Assembly (NCBI GenBank): GCA_030248065.1 | Contig: JASAMV010002806.1 | Span: 19,487 to 83,486 of the forward strand | DNA from: Rhynchonema sp. JSB1_4 | Lineage: Eukaryota; Nematoda; Chromadorea; Monhysterida; Xyalidae | Length of the DNA stretch: 64,000 nt | Direction: 5' to 3' | The notes under the pieces: model-generated | What the model saw: the letters and a program-made list of their open reading frames with translations, nothing else | What the model was told of the DNA's origin: nothing | Databases searched by the model: none | Shown: positions 63,585 through 64,000 of the stretch, one piece after another | Numbering within the stretch: position 1 is the stretch's first letter | Layout: each line of letters starts with the position of its first letter | Position numbers and translations under genes: made by a program

Positions 63585-64000
63585 AGTCAGCCCAAGTTTT
63601 CGTGCTCGAACGAATAACGATCGATCCGCCAGCCCATCGATTTGCCTGGACTATCGATCCCTTGGTAAGTAATCCTTGTATCCCTCCTAATATCATCCGT
63701 TTTCATATTTTCCTTTACAAATCCAGCAAGGCTCGTATCGATGTAGGCATTGCACGCCTCCAGCGTATGTCCACGCAGCGCGAAGAGCTCCGTAGCTTGA
63801 ATCACCAATTAAAAAAGGCTTATGACGAATTGACCGCCCGGACTAAAGAGAATAGGGAACTCCGTTATCAACTCCGTCACTTAACGACAGACGCCGGATT
63901 TCACAAGATTCACATACCGATAGTGACCCAGAGCCTCAAACATCCTCCAAAACAAAATCAAAAACACAAGTAGTATATCCACTTCCACGTCACCTCTCGC
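63585..64000 (+). pseudogene. right-arm copy of the coiled-coil gene, cut by window end
   Basis: Same exon-intron-exon sequence as 55832-56438 in inverted orientation. A one-base insertion lies in the intron (gtatccctcc). A two-base difference after the coiled coil (acaagattc against acagagattc) shifts the frame, so this copy is probably not functional. Confidence 0.4.

Larger units (their letters stand above)
61209..64000. repeat. right arm of the large inverted repeat
   Basis: Reverse complement of 58815-56024, continuing past the window end. Small differences include a one-base insertion in the intron copy at about 63683 and a two-base loss near 62627. Confidence 0.9.

Overview
This window is eukaryotic DNA, almost certainly from an invertebrate. 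Short spliceosomal introns (about 50-120 bp, GT-AG) can be followed through several small genes, and more than half of the sequence is transposable elements. A nematode is my best guess. One LTR element carries a phlebovirus-Gc-like envelope gene of the kind known from nematode Tas-type elements, and the introns are small and compact. This is an inference, and other invertebrates are not excluded.

Layout. (1) 1-8.5 kb: a gene-dense stretch with four intron-containing orphan genes and two decayed ones. One decayed gene was split by a miniature LTR element with a clear 5-bp target duplication. (2) 8.5-10.4 kb: no recognisable genes. (3) 10.4-39.5 kb: a head-to-tail array of CR1/jockey-like LINE copies (minus strand, (ACT)n tails) used as a landing pad. 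A non-autonomous hAT element sits at the same site in two LINE copies. Inside the second hAT copy sits an 11.6-kb Ty3/gypsy-like element that lacks gag, protease and the RT catalytic core but keeps RNase H and integrase. Downstream of pol it carries one uninterrupted 1974-codon ORF of unknown function. The third LINE copy is split by a second LTR element whose 1.5-kb LTRs each contain an SGNH-hydrolase ORF and whose interior holds a truncated envelope gene. (4) 39.5-44.5 kb: small DNA transposons, a tRNA-bearing LTR-like repeat and a few possible small genes. (5) 44.5-50.8 kb: minisatellites about 136 bp in period, interleaved with a 531-bp-period concatemer. I read the concatemer as tandem miniature LTR elements whose 227-bp LTRs each contain a tRNA-like sequence with A and B boxes. 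(6) 51-55.7 kb: a foldback element, a dispersed minisatellite, one two-exon gene with a poly(A) signal, and a LINE copy whose tail has grown into a 374-bp (AGT)n tract. (7) 56-64 kb: a large palindrome with arms of at least 2.8 kb around a 2.4-kb spacer that contains a fast-evolving repeat-protein gene.

How the parts relate. The miniature tRNA-bearing elements share the leader sequence next to the primer-binding site with the giant-ORF Ty3 element, including a palindromic hairpin. The simplest reading is that relatives of the Ty3 element supplied proteins that mobilised the small elements. The nested insertions give a relative chronology: LINE array, then hAT, then duplication of the LINE+hAT segment, then Ty3 insertion (LTRs differing by only a few substitutions and one 18-bp indel).

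The most unusual items are the retroelement-borne 1974-aa ORF with a possible frameshift extension, the LTR-encoded SGNH hydrolase, and the tRNA-bearing miniature LTR concatemer.
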